NCBI RefSeq assembly: GCF_900089605.1
Contig: NZ_LT594324.1
Coordinates: 1,240,001-1,304,000, forward strand
Direction: 5' to 3'
DNA length: 64,000 nt
Source: Micromonospora narathiwatensis
GTDB taxonomy: Bacteria; Actinomycetota; Actinomycetes; Mycobacteriales; Micromonosporaceae
Shown here: piece by piece, positions 1-8,660 of the stretch
How positions within the stretch are numbered: the first letter of the stretch is position 1
Layout: each line of letters begins with the position of its first letter
Notes under the pieces: generated by a model
What the model was told of the DNA's origin: nothing
Seen by the model: the letters and a program-made list of their open reading frames with translations, nothing else
The model's database searches: none
Position numbers and translations under genes: made by a program

Positions 1-631
1 GGTCGATGCGGTCGAACGCCGCTTTCAGGTCCGCGTCCAGCACCCAACGCCGGGCCGGGTTCTTGCCCTTGACGGTGTTGAAGATGGCCTGGATGGCGTC
101 CTGACAGCTGCGTCCGGGCCGAAATCCGTAGGACCTCGGCTCGAACCGGGCTTCCCATTCTGGCTCCAACGCGGCCGCGACCCGGGCTTGCAGCACCCGG
201 TCGACGAGCACGGGGATACCGAGCGGTCGGCGGCGGCCGTCCGCTTTCGGGATATACACCCGTTTGACGGGGCGGGCCTGCCAGGGCCGTAGCCGGCGGT
301 GAATACCGTCCGCCAGTGCGGCCTTGTCCTGGCTGTGAAGGACGGTCCTGCCGTCCACGCCCGCTGTCAAACGTCCAGCGTTGATCTCCGTCACCCGGCG
401 AACACTCAACAACGTGTTCGACCGGGAACGCAGCATCAACTTCTGCAGGTTCCGGACCCGCTTGTGGTCCCCCGCCTGCGATGCCGTGAAGATCCGTTGG
501 CGCAGACGCCGTACGCGATCCTCGCAGGCACGCCAATCCACCGCGTGCCAGTCGAGGACGTCCTCCGGTCCGTTCACCACCCCCACAGGAGTGGCACCCA
601 ACTTGCCCTTCGGTTCCAGCCTCGTCGTCAT
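1..631 (-). CDS. ltrA: Group II intron reverse transcriptase/maturase, N-terminal part (runs off left edge)
   Basis: The N-terminal ~210 residues of an intron-encoded protein are visible, reading leftward off the window. The family splices its own intron and copies it into new DNA sites. Visible signatures are the N-terminal RT0-like region (VRNLQKLMLRS then LLSVRRVTEINAG), VDGRT, the conserved RRPLGIPVLVDRVLQ stretch, YGFRPGRSCQDAI, and the first catalytic block DADLKAAFDRID. The YADD box, maturase domain X and any endonuclease domain lie outside the window, so activity cannot be judged. ATG at 631 is used; an in-frame GTG at 643 is an alternative. The upstream leftward-transcribed DNA contains GNRA-capped hairpins, consistent with intron domains I-IV. 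Confidence 0.93.
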   Translation of the reverse strand, partial: MTTRLEPKGKLGATPVGVVNGPEDVLDWHAVDWRACEDRVRRLRQRIFTASQAGDHKRVRNLQKLMLRSRSNTLLSVRRVTEINAGRLTAGVDGRTVLHSQDKAALADGIHRRLRPWQARPVKRVYIPKADGRRRPLGIPVLVDRVLQARVAAALEPEWEARFEPRSYGFRPGRSCQDAIQAIFNTVKGKNPARRWVLDADLKAAFDRID

Positions 632-1260
632 CGTCTCTTTCACGGGCTCACCTGACCCGCGTCAGCCTGCTTTCGCAGCCGGGCACCCGGCCCGGTATCC
701 GGCCAGTTATCCACGACACCGCCCAGAAGGAGACGGCCACGTCGTCGCGGTTTCCTGCCGCCTTTCGGCCACCGGCGTTCGCTTCTCAGGTCATCCTGTT
801 CCCGCCCGGGGAGCTGGGCCTTCCTCACGGTCGGCTTACCGCCCGCCGTCACCGGCGGCGGACCCCGTCGGGGTTTCCACGTTCCACACTCACGAGATAC
901 GACCGGGTTGGGTGCCCTCTCTACCCCGGGGACCGGCGGTGCTTCCCTGACCAGATGCCGTGCCCGGCCAGCGCCTGCCGCCTCACGACGGCCCGTCCCA
1001 ACACCCCGCCCGAACATCCCACCGCGCAGGGCCACTATTCACGAGGCATCAACGAAGGTTCACGCGATTCACCCGTCCGGTCTGCCCCTCACCCGTGGCC
1101 CCCTCGATGGGACGAGGACCCTTCGGCTTTCCCCTCGGGCTTCGCACCCCGCCGTTACCAGCAGCGCACGCCAAGGGCAGGGCCAGGCAGCAAGCACGCG
1201 CCTGGGACTACACAACCGACATCACGCCGGTCCTCCTAACTGCGAGTCCACTCGCAAAGT
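1..1260 (-). mobile_element. Group II intron, 5' portion (right boundary approximate)
   Basis: The maturase gene sits inside this leftward element. About 600 nt of non-coding sequence upstream of its start (roughly 644-1240) has the expected length for domains I-III plus the start of IV. Read on the minus strand it contains short GNRA-type hairpins such as GGCCGAAAGGC and GCAGGAAACCGC near 740-775. I could not fix the 5' splice site: a clear GUGYG-type end is not unique, with candidates near 1169, 1256 and 1350. The adjacent hairpin pair at 1241-1276 is a plausible insertion target because many bacterial class C introns home next to stem-loops. The 3' half, including domain V, is outside the window. 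Confidence 0.6.
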
Positions 1261-1276
1261 GCGACATCGTGTCGCA
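1241..1276. repeat. Two adjacent perfect 7-bp hairpins
   Basis: TGCGAGT-CC-ACTCGCA (1241-1256) is followed after three bases by TGCGACA-TCG-TGTCGCA (1260-1276). Both stems are perfect and start with the same TGCGA. The pair sits where the upstream edge of the group II intron should be. It may be an insertion target (terminator-like stem) or part of intron domain I; the sequence alone does not decide. Confidence 0.6.
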
Positions 1277-1377
1277 ACGGCATGTGAGTGCGTGTCGGGG
1301 GACGCCGGCCGGCCCCGAATCCGGACCCGAAGGGGTCGCGACTCGCACCGGACGGAGACACCGGACAAGGTGAACCA

Positions 1378-1473
1378 ATGCTGAATCAGGTGGCCGACGG
1401 CGTCTGGGTCCGGCAGAGCGAGTGGGTCTGGAGCAACGACGTCGTGGTGTGCGGGGAGGATGGCGTCCGGTAG
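1378..1473 (+). pseudogene. N-terminal stub of an MBL-fold metallohydrolase
   Basis: ATG at 1378 opens 31 codons, ending in TAG at 1471-1473. The peptide begins MLNQVADGVWVRQSEWVWSN and continues DVVVCGEDGVR, which matches the conserved N-terminal beta strands of MBL-fold hydrolases (VADGVW...N.VVV.GDDG). The next expected strand (LVDPG) and the HxHxDH zinc motif are absent and are not found downstream in another frame. It is therefore a truncated remnant, not a working enzyme. It lies between the group II intron and a second broken gene, in a stretch of decayed DNA. Confidence 0.7.
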
Positions 1474-1600
1474 GGCGTTCCACCTTGGCCCCGGCCGGGA
1501 CGCTGGAAGGTTTACGTCTGCCTGACGAGGAGGTCCGCTGTCTTCGCCCCTAGCGGAACCGCCAGGTCACCAGTCCTGGCAGAAGAAGTGCGTTGACCGT

Positions 1601-2029
1601 CTACCCCCACTGTGGCGGCTTCCAGGAATCAGTCAGGGCGCGGAGGCGTCGCCGGTGGCTCGCAATCCAGTCCCCGGGCAGGACGATGGGAACGCGCACC
1701 GTGACCATGGAGTACGACTCGTCTTCCACGACCACTTCCGGGCAGTCCCGATCGCCGGTGAGCCGGATGAAGACGGAAGGCCCTCTGTCCATCGCCATCC
1801 ATGCGATGTCCTGACCCGCGTCGAGGCTGTCGAGCGCGTTGCCCCAGGCCTGCAACTTCGAGGCGCTCAGGATCAGCTTTGTGCGGCCACTCACAAAGGG
1901 AGTCTCAACGACGATCTCTGCAGCAAGGCCGGCCGACCACGTCGGTTCCGGGCCAAGGACCTTGATGCGTACGCTGTTCCCCTCATCGTCAGCGAGAACG
2001 ACAAGATCCATCGGAGCGACGTCGACCAC
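1601..2029 (-). CDS. DUF5959 family protein
   Basis: A 142-residue soluble protein with alternating short strands, of the form [20 protein letters not shown], then [13 protein letters not shown], then [14 protein letters not shown] and IRLTGD. I recognise this as the actinobacterial DUF5959 pattern; its function is unknown. GTG at 2029 is preceded by GGGAG at good distance; an internal ATG (MDLVVL, 2011) would be shorter. It has no signal peptide, membrane segment or catalytic signature. It is flanked by a truncated MBL gene and a broken oxidase on the opposite strand, so it looks like a lone accessory gene. Confidence 0.7.
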   Translation of the reverse strand: MVDVAPMDLVVLADDEGNSVRIKVLGPEPTWSAGLAAEIVVETPFVSGRTKLILSASKLQAWGNALDSLDAGQDIAWMAMDRGPSVFIRLTGDRDCPEVVVEDESYSMVTVRVPIVLPGDWIASHRRRLRALTDSWKPPQWG

Positions 2030-2046
2030 TGCTCTCCCTCGGACGG

Positions 2047-2520
2047 GTACCTGGCAATCCTCGCCCGCCCACGCTGGCCGGCGCCACTGCTCGCGGCGCA
2101 GTCGACCGGGTACGGCAAGTCGGTTCCTGCGGATGGGGCCGTGTTCATCGCCGCCGGGGAGCTGCGCGAGCTGTCGGTGGACCCACGTGCCGGCACTGCG
2201 CGGATCGGAGCCGGGCTGCGGTGGGGTGAGGTGCTCACCGCAGCAGCCGGAGCACGGACTCGCACCGCTGTGCGGCTCCTCCGGCCACGTCGGGGTGATG
2301 GGCTACCTGACCGGCGGCGGCCTCCCGCTGGCCTGCCGCACGTACGGCTTCGCCGCCGACTACGTCCGGGCCTCTCGACGTTGTCACGGCCGATGGCGTG
2401 CTCCGCACCGTCTCGCCTACCCGGGAGCCCGACCTGTCCTGGGCGGTGCGGGGTGGCAGGAGCAACTTCGTGGTCGTGGTCGCGGCCGAGATCGAGCTGC
2501 TGCCGCTGTCGAACGGCGGT
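2047..2520 (+). pseudogene. Degenerate FAD-binding (BBE/PCMH-type) oxidoreductase
   Basis: Three consecutive reading frames each carry part of one FAD_binding_4 domain. The first frame (about 2050-2262) gives [18 protein letters not shown] and [15 protein letters not shown]. The second (about 2258-2377) gives [22 protein letters not shown], split as [13 protein letters not shown] and VMGYLTGGG, then [11 protein letters not shown]. The third (about 2377-2515) gives [21 protein letters not shown] and [10 protein letters not shown]. This is the normal order of a berberine-bridge/6-hydroxynicotine-oxidase-like protein, so at least two frameshifts have occurred. The N-terminal start and the whole C-terminal substrate-binding half are missing. 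The remnant abuts the 3' end of the DUF3800 gene. Confidence 0.85.
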
Positions 2521-2582
2521 GATCGAGGCCGCCGAAAGTCGCCGGGCGCGGGCCGCCCCGATACCGGCTGGGTGCTGGATCC

Positions 2583-3629
2583 TCAGGACGGTGCGTCGGC
2601 CGTGCGTCGCGGCTGGGGATCGCGTAGTGAGGTTGGGGAGAGGAACGGCTGGAATGGGCGGTCGTCGACGATCTCCGGCAACCGGCGGGCCACCCCGGCG
2701 AGGAGGTCGGCGACCTGGACTCGCGGATCGTCCCGGGAGTCGACCATCACCAGCCCGACCAGGGGTGAGATCCCGGCCGGCGACGGGTCGGTCTCGTCCG
2801 GCGGCGAGGAGCTGGCGTGGTCGGTGAGTACCTGCTGGAGGCGGCTCAACCGGCCGGCCGTGAGGGCACTCTGCTCGTCGTGGGTCACCAGCACCTGGCG
2901 CCTTCCGCCGCCGCTCCAGAACAACACGGTCTCGGCCAGCGCCGGCAGCATCGGCTCCAGCGGTGGCGGGATCGACCGGTCGTCGGCGAACAGCCTGGCC
3001 AGTACGGCCTGCACCCGGGTGCGGCTGAGCCCGTCGAGGATGTCGGTGGCGGGCGCGTCGAGCCCGGCTCGTAGCAGCGCATCCCGCACCTGGAAGAACC
3101 GTTCCAGGGCCAGGGGATCCGGCCGATGCCGCCGTTTGGTCCGGACCAGCTCGACAAAGGCGGAGAGAAAGACGCGCCAGTCGCGATCGGCCAGGTGCCT
3201 GGTCCGGTACAGGGTGAGGGCGGCCGGACGCTGGTCCTGGGTCAGGCGGGTACCGGCCGCGTACGACGGCTCGGCCAGCAGCAGGTCGACGATTCGGGTG
3301 ACGAGGAAGTACTCCTTGTCGACCAGATGGACATGCGCCCGGCCGCGCAGTTCCGCCAGGAACCACTCCAGGGCCTCGCCCGCTGCCGGGTTGCGGAGGA
3401 ACTGCCCGGACTTGAACTCGTTCGGCGAGAATCGGAACCCGGACCGCAGCGCCGTGATCAGCTGGACCGCCTCGCCGATGCGCAGGTCGACACTCGCGTG
3501 GGTGATCACCGGGGTGGCGCGATGGAGCAGGTTGGTGCCGGAGAAACCGGACTCGTCACACGCGATCTCCACGACGGCGCCGGCCACCGTATCCGTCGGT
3601 GGCAGCCCGCCCTGAAGCGGCAGCCTCAT
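2583..3629 (-). CDS. DUF3800 domain protein
   Basis: 348 residues. The N-terminal ACDESGFSG motif and C-terminal VDSRDDPRVQVADLLAG fit DUF3800, an RNase H-like-fold family whose conserved acidic residues (DESG and Q.AD) are usually taken as a metal site. DUF3800 genes are common in mobile and defence-rich regions, but no activity is established here. ATG 3629 follows AAGGA at suitable spacing. It is on the same strand as the GTPase operon upstream but is separated from it by 168 bp, so it may be transcribed with the operon or alone. An Arg/His-rich middle region (about 120-200) has no motif I recognise. Confidence 0.7.
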   Translation of the reverse strand: MRLPLQGGLPPTDTVAGAVVEIACDESGFSGTNLLHRATPVITHASVDLRIGEAVQLITALRSGFRFSPNEFKSGQFLRNPAAGEALEWFLAELRGRAHVHLVDKEYFLVTRIVDLLLAEPSYAAGTRLTQDQRPAALTLYRTRHLADRDWRVFLSAFVELVRTKRRHRPDPLALERFFQVRDALLRAGLDAPATDILDGLSRTRVQAVLARLFADDRSIPPPLEPMLPALAETVLFWSGGGRRQVLVTHDEQSALTAGRLSRLQQVLTDHASSSPPDETDPSPAGISPLVGLVMVDSRDDPRVQVADLLAGVARRLPEIVDDRPFQPFLSPTSLRDPQPRRTADAPS

Positions 3630-3797
3630 ACCGATTCCTTAGCGTGCCCGGTGCCAAGCGTCGCCCATCAACGTACCGCACGACCTGCTCAGCACCCCGA
3701 CGCTCGGCGCCGTCCTGATCGGGCGGGGCGCTGGCGAGAACTCGCACCCGGACCTGACGGCACGCGGTCAGTGGGGTCAATCCGGCCGTTCTCCCGG

Positions 3798-4286
3798 CTA
3801 CCGGGTCACCAGGTAGGCGGTCAGCCCGGCCAGGGCCAGCCCGATCAACACGGTCTGGGCCAGCAGCACCGTGACGAGGGTGGCGCTGCGCTGTCGGACC
3901 CAGCGCCCGGTCGCCTCGTACGCGGCCAAGAGCGCCTCGGTCTGCCGCCGCTGCTCGTCACAGACGGCCTGGGCGACGTTGCCGGCCATCGCCTCGACCG
4001 TGGTGGTGAGCTGCCGCAGTCGGGCGTCCAGTTCGGTGGCCGCGGTGTCCGCCTGCTCGTCACGCCGCTCCACGGCGAGGTCGGTGCGCCGACGCCAGCT
4101 CAGGTCCTCGTTCCTCGACCGTTCGAGCTCGGCGCGCAGTTCGGTGACGGCGGTGACGACGCCGTCGTTGATGATGCTCCGCACCTGCTTGTACGACTGC
4201 TCCAACGGTTCGGTGATGGCCTGCTGCAAGATCGCGTGAAACTCCGACACGCCGTCGACCGCGTCGTTGTTCATGGAAGTGGCCAT
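3798..4286 (-). CDS. Coiled-coil protein with C-terminal membrane anchor
   Basis: 162 residues. Residues ~10-130 are helical and heptad-rich (TELRAELERSRNED, ELDARLRQLTTTVEAM). Residues ~136-160 form one hydrophobic segment (LVTVLLAQTVLIGLALAGL), ending in TAYLVTR, so it should be tail-anchored. The gene starts 7 bp after the stop of the 638-aa GTPase, with AGGGG just before the ATG, and is the last gene of the three-gene operon. A small helical membrane partner of dynamin-like GTPases is plausible, but no family name is assigned. Confidence 0.75.
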   Translation of the reverse strand: MATSMNNDAVDGVSEFHAILQQAITEPLEQSYKQVRSIINDGVVTAVTELRAELERSRNEDLSWRRRTDLAVERRDEQADTAATELDARLRQLTTTVEAMAGNVAQAVCDEQRRQTEALLAAYEATGRWVRQRSATLVTVLLAQTVLIGLALAGLTAYLVTR

Positions 4287-4292
4287 GGTCCC

Positions 4293-6209
4293 CTACCTGC
4301 CGTGTCTGATCGTGTCGTATGCCCGGGCGCAGTCGAGCACCGCGAGGCTGGCGCCGAACGCCTCCAGCGGGTCGGTGGCGGCGGCCACGGCCCGGATCAG
4401 TTCGGCCCGCCGCTCCCGGTAGCGCGCATCGAGGCGGGCCGGGAACTCGCCGGCCACCCGGACATGCTCGTCCAGTGCGTCGCGTTCCCGGTCCCGCCGC
4501 TTCCGCCTCCGCCGGCCGGTGTCGGTGGCGGCGACGATGGCCTGCTCGGTGTCGGTGAGCGAGGTTTCGAGCCGACGTCGCCGGACCTCGTAGCCGGACG
4601 TCGTCTCGGCGATCTCCCGTCGGATCGCCGAGATCCGCTCCCACACGCCACGGTCGAACACGCCGGCGATCTCGCCCGAGGCGTTCCGGTACGCCGTGAC
4701 GAGATCAGCCGTCAGCCGACGGTGGTACCTGCCGGACATGCGCCCGAAGAGGCCTGCGCGTTTGGCGGAGGCCCGGTCACGGATCGCGGCGAAGCGCGTT
4801 TCGATGATCGGACCGATCCGGGCCGGTACGGTGTCCCGGATCGGTCCGGTCGCGCTGGCGAGGACGGTGGCGGGCAGCGAGTCCCGGAGCCGTCGCTCCT
4901 CCTGCCGCCAGGCTGACCAGTGGCGGCGAAACGCGTCGTTGAGGTCCCGCTCCGCCTTGGTGATGTCGGGTGGCTCGCGGCGGGAACCGGTGTCGGGCAG
5001 CGGCGGCGCCGTGAACGCCACCGGCCCGACGGCCGCCACCCGGTGCTCGGCCTCGGCCAGGTCGGCCAGCTCGGCGGTCACCTGTTCGAGGATCGCGACC
5101 AGCCGTTGCCGGCGCTTCTTCTGCCGCCGCACGTCGAGATCGGCGGACTCGACGGCCTGATCCAGCTCCCGGCTGCGCGTCGCCCGCACGGACTCGGCCA
5201 CCGCCTTCGCCTCGAACGCTCGCCGCAGCCGGTTGATCGGTCGTACGGACTGGGCGAGGTCCTGCCGCAACTGGTGCAGCGCCTCGTCGCGCAGCTCGAT
5301 GGCGGGGTGCCCGGCGTCGTCCGCGACGAGTGTGGACCAGCTCTTGCCGAACTCCAGCGGATAGAGCCAAGACAGGTCGGACCGTTCCAGCTTTGGCCAG
5401 TTGGCCACGTCGAAGGCGGCCCGGATATCGCTGCGCAGGGCCGGCAGCGTGCGCTCCTCGGGAGGAACCGTGTCCAGCCACTCACTCGTGTCAAGGTTCG
5501 AGTACGCGTAGGTCAACACGACCCGGAACTTGCTGAGCTGGCGTGGCCAGTGGCGCAGCGCCTCGATGCCGAGGGCCGCCGGACGAAGCGGCGGCAGGTG
5601 GTTGACCAGCGCGACCAGGATCACGACGTCCGAGGCGGTGACCCAGGTGTCCAGCAGCAGACGGGCGTGCCGGTCCTCCTGCGCGTTGACCGCGTTCACC
5701 CCTGGCAGGTCAAGCACGTCGATGGCGGTCCCGTCGCGGTCCCGGAAGCAGGAGATCGGTAGACCGATCTCCACCACCCGGTCCAACGGCCACCGGCCGC
5801 GCTCGACCGCGTCGCGTACCTCGGCGATCCGCTTTCGCATCTCGTCCTCGGTCAGCTCCTGCGCCTCCTCGGGGTCCACCCGCCAGGTCCAACGGTCGGT
5901 CGCCGCGGCTCGGTAGCGGGTGGCCGTGGGGGTGGCGGACATGCCGGCGGGGCGGCCCGCCCGCAGGGTGTCGCCGATCTCCTCCATCCGGTCCGGATCC
6001 ACACCGAGCAGGGTGAGCAGCAGGGTCGTCTTGCCGACCTGGGTCTCACCGTAGAGCGACGCCGTCACCCGGGGCCGTGCCGACGGCAGCTCCCGTCGGA
6101 TCGCGGGGGCGAGGTCGGCCAGGAAGCGGTCGTACGTCTCGGTGGCCCAGCGCAGGCGGTTCTGGTACAGCTCGGTGGCGATCTCAGCCCAGCGTGCCGA
6201 GGTGTCCAT
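4293..6209 (-). CDS. Dynamin-like P-loop GTPase
   Basis: 638 residues from ATG 6209 (the frame stays open upstream to 6263, but ATG 6209 overlaps the previous gene's 3' end by 26 bp and gives a normal coupled start). The P-loop is GETQVGKTT (about 54-62), the G2-like threonine lies in SATPTATRY, and G3 is DVLDLPGVNA. The middle and C-terminal parts are long charged helices with several heptad runs (about 320-620), as in bacterial dynamin-like and GIMAP-like GTPases. No transmembrane helix is obvious. The upstream partner also carries a P-loop, and together they suggest a heteromeric membrane-remodelling or membrane-surveillance machine. Substrate and role are unknown. Confidence 0.75.
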   Translation of the reverse strand: MDTSARWAEIATELYQNRLRWATETYDRFLADLAPAIRRELPSARPRVTASLYGETQVGKTTLLLTLLGVDPDRMEEIGDTLRAGRPAGMSATPTATRYRAAATDRWTWRVDPEEAQELTEDEMRKRIAEVRDAVERGRWPLDRVVEIGLPISCFRDRDGTAIDVLDLPGVNAVNAQEDRHARLLLDTWVTASDVVILVALVNHLPPLRPAALGIEALRHWPRQLSKFRVVLTYAYSNLDTSEWLDTVPPEERTLPALRSDIRAAFDVANWPKLERSDLSWLYPLEFGKSWSTLVADDAGHPAIELRDEALHQLRQDLAQSVRPINRLRRAFEAKAVAESVRATRSRELDQAVESADLDVRRQKKRRQRLVAILEQVTAELADLAEAEHRVAAVGPVAFTAPPLPDTGSRREPPDITKAERDLNDAFRRHWSAWRQEERRLRDSLPATVLASATGPIRDTVPARIGPIIETRFAAIRDRASAKRAGLFGRMSGRYHRRLTADLVTAYRNASGEIAGVFDRGVWERISAIRREIAETTSGYEVRRRRLETSLTDTEQAIVAATDTGRRRRKRRDRERDALDEHVRVAGEFPARLDARYRERRAELIRAVAAATDPLEAFGASLAVLDCARAYDTIRHGR

Positions 6210-8391
6210 GAAACGCCTCCAGCAGGTCGAGCCGCCGGGCCTGGACCGACTGGAGAGTGGCACGCAGCCACTCCCGGCGGGCCAGCGCCTCGTCCAGGCC
6301 GTACGTGCGGCGCAGCTTGCCCGCCAGGATCTCCCGGGCCAGACCCATCAGCTCGTCGTACGCGGCGACCCGGTTGTCGAGCTCCATCCGATAGATCTCG
6401 CTGATCGCCGTCTCGGCCGCGCTGAGCTTCGCCCGAAGACCCCGGTTGATCATGTCGATGGTGACCACCGCCGTCGCCGCGGCGACGCTGCCGACCACGA
6501 CGGACGTCACGGCCCGCCCGACCGCGGCCCCAGCACCGCCGCGGGCGGCGGTCGCCAGGGCGCGGATGGTGGAGATGTCGGCCAGCCCCGCGCTGCCCGC
6601 AGCCGCGGCGGACTGGCCCGCGACCGGCCGCGTCAGCCCGGCGATGCTGGCCCATGCCCGGACGATGCCCTGCTGGGCGCGATCCCACTCGCGCAACCGG
6701 CCGGCCAGGTCCTCCATCGTCCTGGTGACGGCGTCGTCGGAGGCGGGTGCCAGGGTTCCCGGGACCAGGCCGACGAATTCCGGCACGACGCTGCCCATCC
6801 GGGCCCAGTCGAGGGCCAACGCGGGCAGCAGGCGCACCGCCGTCTCCAGTTCCGGACCCGGCCGCCGGTCCACGTCCTCGACCGGGGCGGGCTGGGTCAG
6901 CCGCTCCACCTCCGCGAGCGCGTCCACCGCCCGGCGTTGCAGGGCGGTCAGCGGAATCACGGCTCCCTCGGTCCGGTCGCCATGCTCGCCGGCGGGCGCG
7001 TCCGGAAGACTCCAGGTCAGCTCCGTTTCCAGCCCGGCCGCCTTGTACTGCCGCTGAACCACCGCGGCCAGGACACGCGGCAGCACCTCGGCCACCGGAG
7101 AGTCGTCGCCACCGCCCGTCCATGCCTCGAGTATCAGTGCCTCCTGCGCGCTGTGGATCGTCGTCGGGCGGAGCGAGATCCGTCGCACGGTGCGCCCCCA
7201 GAACCGCCCCCATTTCTCGTTGCGGTCCTGGTGCAGCTTCAACGCCCGCCGCAGTGCCGTATCCCTGACCTTGACCAGTTCCTCTCGCAGCCCGTGCTCG
7301 AACCGGTCGCGCATGGTCGCGACCGCGGTGTCGAAGCTACGCAGCAGGTTGCGCATCTCGCGCTCGCTGTCGGAGCCGGTGGTGTCCAGGTACGTCTCGA
7401 AGGACCGCTCGACCCGATGGACCAGGTTCCCGAGGTCGCCCGCGACCACCCGCTCCAGTTCCCGGATTCGCACGTCACCGGCACCGGCGGTGTAGCCGAG
7501 GTCGACGAGCGCCGCACGCAGCTCCGCGTAACACGGTGCCCCGGGGTCTCCCGGCCAGACGCAGAAGATGCCCTCGGCCGGCCGCCGGTAGCGGCCCGCC
7601 GCGGTGGCCCGCAGCTTCTCTTGCGCGGTGGGGTCACCGGCGATCGGGTCGCAGTGGGTGATGGCGACCAACGGCAGCGTCCCGGCCAGGTAGCGGTCGC
7701 GAAGGTCGACCAGCGCCGCGCTCGGCGCGTCCGTGGCCAGGTCCTGCTGGTGGGTGACCAACAGGGTACGGGCCGCACCGACCAGGGCCTGCCGCATCAG
7801 CTCCTGCCAGAGCTGGTTCATCTCGTCCTGTGGCTCGTAGCCGGGCAGCAACAGCAGCCCGCTCGACCGGGGCGGTGCCTGCGGGAACAGTAGCCGGGGC
7901 ACCCGCAGTTCCAGGACGAGTACGTCGCCGTCGTCCTGGCGCATCGCCGCGGCCCACTGGTCCGGGCCGACCGGCGTCTCCTCCCACCGGGCACCGGCGG
8001 CATCGGTGACCAGGGAGGTCAGGTAGCCCTCCGGGGCGTCGACGTCGTCCTCGACCAGGAAGATCGGCATCCGCTCGCCCTGACCGCGGGTGCCCCGTAG
8101 CCACTGGCTGTCGAGCCCGTAGAGGGCCCGTACGAGCGTCGTCTTGCCGGTGCCCTGGGTGCCGGCGACCGCGATCATGTGTCGCCGGGCGAGCAGCTCC
8201 GCGATCAGGGTCCGCCGCAGGACGCCGCGGCAGGTCGCCTTGGCCTCCTCGCCGTCCTCGCCGAGCACCGTCAACGCGCCGGAGAACCGCAGCAGGGCCA
8301 GGTTCAGCGCGGTGAGCCGGCCGACGTGGGACGAGGCGTCCCCGCGTTCCGCGCCACCCTCGTCAACGACTTCGTGCACATTCTCGGACAC
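6184..8391 (-). CDS. Large P-loop GTPase with C-terminal membrane segment
   Basis: 735 residues from GTG 8391, which has GGAGG six bases upstream; a longer frame to 8502 lacks such a site. The Walker A motif is GTQGTGKTT (about 77-85). A possible G3 is LLLLPGYEPQ, where the usual Asp is missing, and the G4-like THCD follows. Residues ~640-680 are Ala/Val/Gly-rich and hydrophobic (AAVGRAVTSVVVGSVAAATAVV) and could be membrane-embedded. First gene of the leftward operon, overlapping the second GTPase by 26 bp. The divergent P-loop/G3 pairing suggests unequal roles for the two GTPases. Precise family not recognised. Confidence 0.7.
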   Translation of the reverse strand: MSENVHEVVDEGGAERGDASSHVGRLTALNLALLRFSGALTVLGEDGEEAKATCRGVLRRTLIAELLARRHMIAVAGTQGTGKTTLVRALYGLDSQWLRGTRGQGERMPIFLVEDDVDAPEGYLTSLVTDAAGARWEETPVGPDQWAAAMRQDDGDVLVLELRVPRLLFPQAPPRSSGLLLLPGYEPQDEMNQLWQELMRQALVGAARTLLVTHQQDLATDAPSAALVDLRDRYLAGTLPLVAITHCDPIAGDPTAQEKLRATAAGRYRRPAEGIFCVWPGDPGAPCYAELRAALVDLGYTAGAGDVRIRELERVVAGDLGNLVHRVERSFETYLDTTGSDSEREMRNLLRSFDTAVATMRDRFEHGLREELVKVRDTALRRALKLHQDRNEKWGRFWGRTVRRISLRPTTIHSAQEALILEAWTGGGDDSPVAEVLPRVLAAVVQRQYKAAGLETELTWSLPDAPAGEHGDRTEGAVIPLTALQRRAVDALAEVERLTQPAPVEDVDRRPGPELETAVRLLPALALDWARMGSVVPEFVGLVPGTLAPASDDAVTRTMEDLAGRLREWDRAQQGIVRAWASIAGLTRPVAGQSAAAAGSAGLADISTIRALATAARGGAGAAVGRAVTSVVVGSVAAATAVVTIDMINRGLRAKLSAAETAISEIYRMELDNRVAAYDELMGLAREILAGKLRRTYGLDEALARREWLRATLQSVQARRLDLLEAFHGHLGTLG

Positions 8392-8660
8392 ATGGCCTCC
8401 CGCGACCGCGATGGCTGCGGCGGATGCTGGACAGGGCAGCCCATCACGGTGCGTATGGGCTTGCTGTGCACATCGTCGAGCAGACGCCGGAGCGCCGGAC
8501 ACTGTCCCTCCAGTCCCTTCTCGACACCGATCAGTCGACGGAGGTCACCGAACGTGACAGATTCCTGCCGGTGGGCTTACGGGACCCGCTCGGCGTACGA
8601 GGAGATCCTGACCGGCTCGCCATCCACGTCGGACAGGCAGTTCCTCTACAAAGGTGAGAC

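Noticed and set aside
1655..2827. 390-residue rightward open frame
   Set aside because: Only a short middle part matches an FAD oxidase; the rest is antisense of DUF5959 and DUF3800 genes. Annotated as a pseudogene instead.
3126..4916. 596-residue rightward open frame
   Set aside because: Antisense of the coiled-coil and GTPase genes, low-complexity Arg/Gly/Val content, no domain.
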